A stretch of DNA of 64,000 nucleotides from contig OX457028.1 in the NCBI GenBank assembly GCA_949752745.1, positions 27,740,645 to 27,804,644 of the forward strand. The letters are read 5' to 3'. The notes under the pieces were generated by a model. That model searched no databases, had not been told where the DNA came from, and was given only the letters and a program-made list of their open reading frames with translations. This DNA comes from Protula sp. h YS-2021 (lineage: Eukaryota; Annelida; Polychaeta; Sabellida; Serpulidae). Made by a program: the position numbers and the translations under genes. Numbering within the stretch: position 1 is the first letter of the stretch; each line of letters begins with the position of its first letter. This document shows, piece after piece, positions 58,704-64,000 of this stretch.

Positions 58704-60362
58704 TTAATCACTTGCTTCCAGCAAACATAGCTTGGCGATTGGGCGTCGGTACGTTCGTCCCCTGCTCGTCACCTCGACGGTTCTCACGAGTCCGTCTCGA
58801 CCTGGGTCGACACCTGTGACTTGAGCAAGGGGCCACTGTCCTCTCGGGGCGTCCTCTCTTGGTAAAACCACGTCATTCTCGCGTACGTCTCGCTCCGACT
58901 TCCTCCACTTCCTCCTCCTCCGGCGGCATCCCACACACTGGCCCAGCACTTTCTTGATTACTGCACGACCTCGGACGATCCACACTGGTTCCCGCAGCTT
59001 GGCCAAGACCTGATTTGCACCCACGTGACCACTCCTTCCATGGACGTCTTGGATCTTCAGCTTAGTTAGGCAATGTTCATCCAGCAATACTGGGGGATGC
59101 TTGGCTCGGCTTGGCAGGGCTGAAGACTGCAAACTTCCTTCCACCGTCATCCCACCGTCTCGTGCTCGAGGATCCAGTGCAGCCAGGTGACTTTGAGCGG
59201 GAACAGCCTCCCCTTGCGTCGCTTTACACCACTCTTCTTTAAAAAACGTTCGCTGCACGTCCCGGACCGGCGCTTTCTCGGCCTTCTGGACGTCTTTCAG
59301 GATCAGAAACGTCTGTTTGGGCTGCTCCTCTCCTCCGGCTCGAGCGTCCAGCAGCCTCTGGAATCGCAGTGGCTGCGCATTAGATCTCGGGAGGCGTAGC
59401 TCTGGGTCGTTCACCAGTGGTTTTCCTGCTGGTGGAGTCTGCGGCCGCTCCTTTTCCGCCTGGCAGAGAAACGCAGGACCCTCCGACCACGCTTCCCGAC
59501 CGGCGGCGTCGCCTGCTCTCGAGTCTCTGGAGGTCACCCTGTTTTCTTCGGACACAGCGACCGGGCAACTGGGTTTGCTGGTCTCGCTGAAGTCGGCTTG
59601 CCACATTTTCTCCGGCTGCTTTTGTAGCTGCACGTCGACTACTCGGGTGAGGTTGACGTGGATTCGCCGCTCAGACACTGCCGAGTTCTGGCCCCTTGGT
59701 CCTCGGACTGCCCATCCCAACTCGCTGCGGATGGCGTATGGCTCGTCATCGGCTCCACTTCTGACCTCTAAGGGGACGTGTGCTCGTGGTGCATCCGTGC
59801 CGATCAGCAGAGAGACGCAACCTTTCTGCAGCTGGGGAATCTTGACGTCTCGGAGGTGGGCCCATTTCCGCAGATCTTCCTCGCTCGGCATACTCTCGGT
59901 ACACACGGGCAGTTTCTTGACGGACCATACACGGGCCAACCTCAGATCCGGTCCACCCTCCAGCGATCGTATCATCAGATCAACCTCTCTGCCGCTGTAG
60001 GTTTCACTGTTGGAGGTGACGGAGCTGACTGTGAAGTTCACTACTTTTCCTTTTATTTTCAGCTCTAGGAGCAAGGCCTCGCTACACAGCGTCTTTTCAC
60101 TTCCGTCATCGAGCAGGGCGTAGGTCAAACAGACCCTTCCTTCGGCCTCAACCACCACTGGGATCACACCCATGAAGCTCATCCTGGTTCCGGTTGTCGC
60201 CGTACAGTTGATTACCGCGTTACCCCACTCGTGGAACAAAGGGTGATGCTTACGGGTGCAGTCCGGAACTTTACACTGCTTCTCCCGACGACAATCCCGC
60301 ACGAAGTGTCCTGGTTTTAGACAGTTGTTGCATAGTCGACCCTTTCTAGAGCACTCAAGCCT
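58704..60362 (-). CDS. BEL/Pao protease joined to integrase ends (internally deleted pol)
   Basis: Starts after a TAA near 60363 and is open to 58704. It encodes the zinc knuckle CNNCLKPGHFVRDC, then a BEL/Pao aspartyl protease region with YALLDDGSEKTLCSEALL (the D-D/S-G active loop) and LIGTDAPRAHVPLEV, GWAVRGP. A Pro/Arg-rich junction follows. Next come the integrase zinc finger HGRSGHVGANQVLAKL...CVGC and the C-terminal domain WPLAQVTGVDPGRDGLVRTV...RPIAKLCLLE. No YMDD-type RT motif or DDE core is found between. The frame is open through both deletion joints. Confidence 0.85.
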   Translation of the reverse strand, partial: RLECSRKGRLCNNCLKPGHFVRDCRREKQCKVPDCTRKHHPLFHEWGNAVINCTATTGTRMSFMGVIPVVVEAEGRVCLTYALLDDGSEKTLCSEALLLELKIKGKVVNFTVSSVTSNSETYSGREVDLMIRSLEGGPDLRLARVWSVKKLPVCTESMPSEEDLRKWAHLRDVKIPQLQKGCVSLLIGTDAPRAHVPLEVRSGADDEPYAIRSELGWAVRGPRGQNSAVSERRIHVNLTRVVDVQLQKQPEKMWQADFSETSKPSCPVAVSEENRVTSRDSRAGDAAGREAWSEGPAFLCQAEKERPQTPPAGKPLVNDPELRLPRSNAQPLRFQRLLDARAGGEEQPKQTFLILKDVQKAEKAPVRDVQRTFFKEEWCKATQGEAVPAQSHLAALDPRARDGGMTVEGSLQSSALPSRAKHPPVLLDEHCLTKLKIQDVHGRSGHVGANQVLAKLREPVWIVRGRAVIKKVLGQCVGCRRRRRKWRKSERDVRENDVVLPREDAPRGQWPLAQVTGVDPGRDGLVRTVEVTSRGRTYRRPIAKLCLLEASD

Positions 60363-61934
60363 CTGTTAGAGCGTCATCTTCTGGAACTGCCCGCAGTCCG
60401 ACACCTGTTTGCAATTGCCGACGCACGCCGCGCACTTCCTGGGCTTCTGTTGCTGGCGAGGGGGTTGCTGGCCTCCGGTTGCGGTCGCCAACGTCGTTAT
60501 CCGGCTTGTCCTGTCGACCTGATAACTGTTTAATTTCGGCTTCTCTTCCTTCTTGACCGCGCACTGGCCGAAGACGTTGCATGCCGATCTTGCCTTTTCG
60601 CTGATGAACGCCATCAGGTCTCGGAAAGTCGGTTCCTTGTTCTTCTCGTAGCTCCTCTGAGCCACCTCGGTTCATTGGTTGCGCATGTGGGATGGAAGGC
60701 GCTGCACAACCTTTAACAGGGTGTCGATGTTGTCGGCCCTGGACTCGCATTTCATCGCCGCCAGCGTAGTGATGGATTCCTCCATGTCACACGCTAACGT
60801 CATCAAGGCCTCTCCGTCTCCAGGTTTTATCGCGGGTCCCTGCAGCACGGCATCCAGACTGGCTTGGGTCACGACGTGCTGTCTCCCGAACCTTGACTGC
60901 AGAATGCTACGAGCGTGCAGGTAGCCTTCTTCATCCGGTAGCAAACGGCATGCCTTGATTGCCTTCCTCGCTCTTCCCTCGCAGCAAGCCACCAGGTAGC
61001 TTAGTCTTGTCCTGCTGTCGGGTACTCGGGGGTGTACTGTCGTCTCGAACTCATGGATGAATTCGGCGTAGTCGAGTGCCGACCCCTCGAACTTCGGCAC
61101 CTGGGGCCACTGCATCAGCCCTGGGATACTGTGGGCCATGGGAGCCAGCAACGGTGCCGGTATCAGCGGCTGGGAGCCGTAGCCAGGCTTAGTAAATGGC
61201 GTCTGGGTTGCCTCTTTCCGCACCCCTGTGGGTGCAAATTGCTCCTCTTTGTCCGTTATGATGATCTGCGGGGCTGCTGCAGCGAGAGATTTAGGCTCGA
61301 CTGGCTCGTTCAGCTGCTGACCCGCCTCGTCGTTGCTAGGATCCATTCCGGCTTCCAGGCACGCTAGCTCGAACTCCTCCTGGGCTATGAGGAGTTCACG
61401 CTTGCGCTTTAGCTCGAGTTGAAGCTGAAGCTCCTCTTCTTCCAGCTGCAGCTTTCTTTGCACTTGCCGCCGGCGCAGAAGTGCTTCTCTCAGGCGGGCC
61501 TGGGGATCCTGGTCCTTGTCTTCTATCCTGGCTTCCTCTGCCACTGGTTGGACAGGAAGTCCGGCTTTGCTGCTACCGGATGCCCGCCTTGTCTTGGTTG
61601 CTGACCGTGGCGCAGCCATCACCGGTTGAACTTCTTGTTCCAATTCATCGTCATCATCTTCGTCCTCCGCTGCCAACCACTGTTGACAACGGGCATCCAC
61701 GTCCCGGACTGACGTCGCGACGATGTCGTAGGACTCTTGTAGTTTCCGTCGCTCCTCTTCGGGCGTAGCTGCAAAGCACTCTTCATGCGCCTTGGTGAAC
61801 TTCAGAAAGTGGTCCTGAAGCTTCTTGCGGACGGCCACTGCTCTCTCATCTGGCTCTCCCTGCATGACCGCCTCTAGCTCCTGTGTCCACTTGGCCACGG
61901 CGTCGAACTGCTTGGACCTTGCCCGAGCTGCCAT
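60363..61934 (-). CDS. BEL/Pao Gag with one internal TGA
   Basis: ATG at 61934 (MAARARSKQFDAVAKW). An N-terminal helical region and an acidic segment (EDEDDDDELEQE) come first. A coiled-coil-like stretch of E/L/Q/R follows. Then the DUF1759-type Gag domain: PKFEGSALDYAEFIHEFETT, RLSYLVACCEGRARKAIKAC and LQSRFGRQHVV. A TGA at 60672-60674 interrupts the frame, which continues in phase (RSYEKNKEPTFRDLMAF, then KCAACVGNCKQVSDC) to a TAA near 60363. Gag forms the particle shell that carries the RNA. Confidence 0.85.
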
Positions 61935-61996
61935 TACCCGATAGTTAAACCACAGAAGCGCAAAGAACGTCAAACGTCGAAACGCAGTTCGAGAAT

Positions 61997-63738
61997 TGTA
62001 AGGGAAACCCGGCTAGGTTTCAAGTAATGTGGCAGGACGTTTAACGTTTTTTTTTTTTTGTTTTTTTTTTTGCCTGTTGTACACAAGAAAGAACACAGCT
62101 TCTAGTTCATTTCTTTATTTAGCAACAGCATTCGTCTTCATACACGCGACAACAACTCATAACCCGAACGACTGACTCTCCAAAAAAGGGGAGGAGATAC
62201 GAGCGAGAACGTCATGAAAAGCAATAACAAAAACACGTCAAGTAATGCGCTACTGTGGCCCTTCTGTTCTAACGACAGAGGGCTCTACGACACGGGTGAA
62301 GATCTGGCACCTTCAGCTCTATGCAAGTGTAGCGATTCTCTGCCAACAGAGAAACAGATAAACCGACATATTAATATCAATTTTTTCACGTACAATAGTT
62401 ATTCCTTGGAACTTATAAATGCGATAATAATATCCACATACCTACAAAATAAAGGTACTCCTGACTGCTTGGAAACACCCTAAAAATAACACTACTCTAA
62501 CCCCTTTTCCAATTACTGACGTTAATCCCTAACATCACGCAATACTCAGGTTTTATAATTCTGATCTCGTGCTAATCTTCTAAACGCACCGAACTATGAT
62601 CGCACTGCTCTTCTGACTGCTTTTTCCTTTGCTAATCTGCTTAAGCTCTACTGCAATCACTCTTCGCTCTTCTAGGCTTTACGAGATGTGTGCTGCCTTT
62701 TACTTTTCAGCGAGTATTTATAGCACAGAGATCACGTGACTTCTTTTTTTTGGCTACTCTGATTGGTCAATTTTCGGCACCCTCTTTGTCCCAAAGGTAC
62801 ATTTATATGCAAGGCTTGGTGACGTAACACCGTCGTAAAGCTTGTTTACAAACACGGTCACTGAGGTAGCCCATTTTTGGCAAACAAACAACCCATTCTG
62901 GGCCGCCCTGCGTCAGTGAATTTATCCCCGTTTTCTTTATTTCTAAAACTTTTTACTTGCTTTATAACAAGGGTCGTATAAACGCACCAACTGATACTGA
63001 ATACTTAAATAACACCGCAAGACATTAGAGCAATATAAAACTGAACGTATGACATGTATAAAACCGATGCATTTGTTTTTAACATTAAACACGACATGAT
63101 CGAAAAACATAAAATGGCGAAGTCAAAAACTACTTAACAGACACGTAAATAAGCTGAAACCAGTTTAAACATAACACTGGCCTAAGACAAACTATGTTTT
63201 GCACAATTGTATAACATTTATGTTAAATACAGCTTATATATTTGAAGTTGAAAAACACCCAAACTGGGATGGAGCGAAACTGCATTGCCAATCACGTGAT
63301 CACAATAAAGGCGCACCTGTGATTGGTCAACTTTCGCTCCCTTAGAAATTTTCGCTCCTTTTCTGAGACAGAAACGCCAGAAAGAAGCGAACACTTTATA
63401 CACATAGAACTCAGTGTTATTTGAAGATTTAACCATCGCAATACCTGTGCGACATACTGGCAAAGCCCTCAACATACACACGCGATAAAAGGTTGACTTT
63501 GATTAGATAAACAAAGTAAATATGACACGAAATACAGTACTACTTTCATTTTCTGCCGCAGACTATTCTGAACGAGAAAAAGATTTTACGTTATGTGAAT
63601 TTCTTCCAAACAGCACAGGAATTCTATAACAACGTTTTTAATCTAGCCCAACGGGCAAATACGTTTCAACAACGTCAAACCAAAAACCGTCACGTTCACA
63701 ACAATTCAAACTTTTCCAAACGCCGAGAGGCGTTTACA
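61997..63738 (-). repeat. BEL/Pao LTR (5' LTR by transcription)
   Basis: 1742 bp, nearly identical to 56920-58664. Contains CCAAT-type GATTGGTCAA motifs, TATTTATAGC near 62715 and CAATCACGTGATCACAAT near 63290. The adjacent internal sequence (minus ATTCTCGAACTGCG) is the primer-binding position; it has no obvious TGG start. Confidence 0.93.
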
Positions 63739-63743
63739 CTTCC
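63739..63743. other. Target-site duplication, right copy
   Basis: CTTCC, matching 56915-56919. Confidence 0.85.
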
Positions 63744-64000
63744 TGTAATAGGATAATGGTGAGAATGGTGAACATGATTATCTATAGGTTCTTTTAAAAT
63801 TTCTGCTACCTCTTCTACCATTTTCTTCCTTTGTTCACTTTGAAACAACTCACATAAGATTAAATTTGCTAGAAAAACAAACATTATTGCTATGTCTTCA
63901 AATGACTAAGTTGTTTATCTTACCTGATCTGTGTAGAGCTGTTCAGTTTCTTCTTCTTTACATCTTCTTCTTTACGTCTACATCAGTGTGGGCAGAATAG
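63744..64000 (-). pseudogene. Continuation of interrupted Polinton coding region
   Basis: An open minus-strand frame (LFQSEQRKKMVEEVAEILKE, then HHSHHYPITG) runs from about 63884 into the insertion site and stays open for a while on the far side (56914 downwards). The BEL/Pao element therefore landed in coding-like Polinton sequence. Family not recognised; the right part of the Polinton is outside the window. Confidence 0.4.

Larger units (their letters stand above)
56920..63738 (-). mobile_element. BEL/Pao LTR retrotransposon, internally deleted
   Basis: Two near-identical LTRs (1745 and 1742 bp, about half a dozen differences by eye besides poly-T length) flank 3.3 kb of internal DNA. The 5-bp duplication CTTCC on each side and TG/CA ends show an intact insertion. 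The internal region codes Gag, a zinc knuckle, the DUF1758/A17-type protease, then the integrase zinc-binding and C-terminal domains. Reverse transcriptase, RNase H and the integrase DDE core are missing. High LTR identity means a recent insertion, which must have used enzymes supplied in trans (inference). Confidence 0.92.
46414..64000. mobile_element. Polinton/Maverick element, decayed, interrupted by a BEL/Pao insertion
   Basis: Polintons are large self-synthesising DNA transposons related to adintoviruses. Hallmarks here are a protein-primed-type DNA polymerase B (+), and, on the minus strand, a retroviral-type integrase with chromodomain, a packaging ATPase, and capsid/core-type proteins, in two convergent gene blocks meeting near 51-52 kb. 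Terminal inverted repeats were not located: the left limit is set by the first gene and the right end is beyond the window. The major capsid protein and maturation protease were not recognised. Most genes carry stops or frameshifts, so the copy is decayed. Confidence 0.85.

Noticed and set aside
59187..61768. Plus-strand ORFs opposite the BEL/Pao gag and protease
   Set aside because: They are shadows of the GC-rich minus-strand coding frame.

Overview
The window is genomic DNA of an animal, most likely a marine invertebrate and plausibly a mollusc. The evidence is intron-rich genes with GT-AG splice sites, a COP9 signalosome gene, a Polinton/Maverick element, a BEL/Pao LTR retrotransposon, and many tandem-repeat elements that carry a (GACGG)n-type microsatellite plus a terminal hairpin (pearl/HINE-like, described from bivalves). 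The mollusc placement is inference. There are no bacterial features.

Layout. 1-1110: two minisatellites. 1198-10800 (+): 3' part of a leucine-rich-repeat protein gene. I reconstructed 11 exons whose splice phases all agree (783 residues, 5' end outside the window or not seen). About 12.3-44.6 kb (-): one large gene for COP9 signalosome subunit 6 (COPS6). Seven exons are clear, at 44.5, 36.0, 35.6, 35.3, 32.2, 16.2 and 13.2 kb, and a doubtful last exon lies near 12.4 kb. The LRR gene and COPS6 converge. COPS6 introns are packed with satellites: a 27-bp array, a CRE-bearing 311-bp array, a roughly 1-kb array, a 51-bp array with a 662-bp higher-order repeat, and several pearl-like elements. A PWWP-domain gene fragment on the same strand lies inside intron 5 (24.4-26.3 kb). 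44.6-46.4 kb: no recognised gene.

46.4 kb to the right edge: a decayed Polinton. Plus strand: a Cys-rich small gene, a DNA polymerase B pseudogene and a PC4-like gene. Minus strand: capsid-type and core-protein genes, an FtsK/HerA-type packaging ATPase, an integrase with a chromodomain, small unknown genes and a NADAR-like fragment. A young BEL/Pao element (56920-63738, 5-bp target duplication CTTCC) is inserted in its right part. It lacks reverse transcriptase and the integrase core, yet keeps one nearly continuous reading frame.

Main novelty. At least four minisatellites start on gene-structure boundaries and copy them: two LRR-gene 5' splice sites (44-bp x4 and 83-bp x13), the LRR-gene stop codon (about 44-bp x4), and the COPS6 exon-7 3' splice site (62/63-bp x7). 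This gives arrays of duplicated splice signals beside the functional exons.
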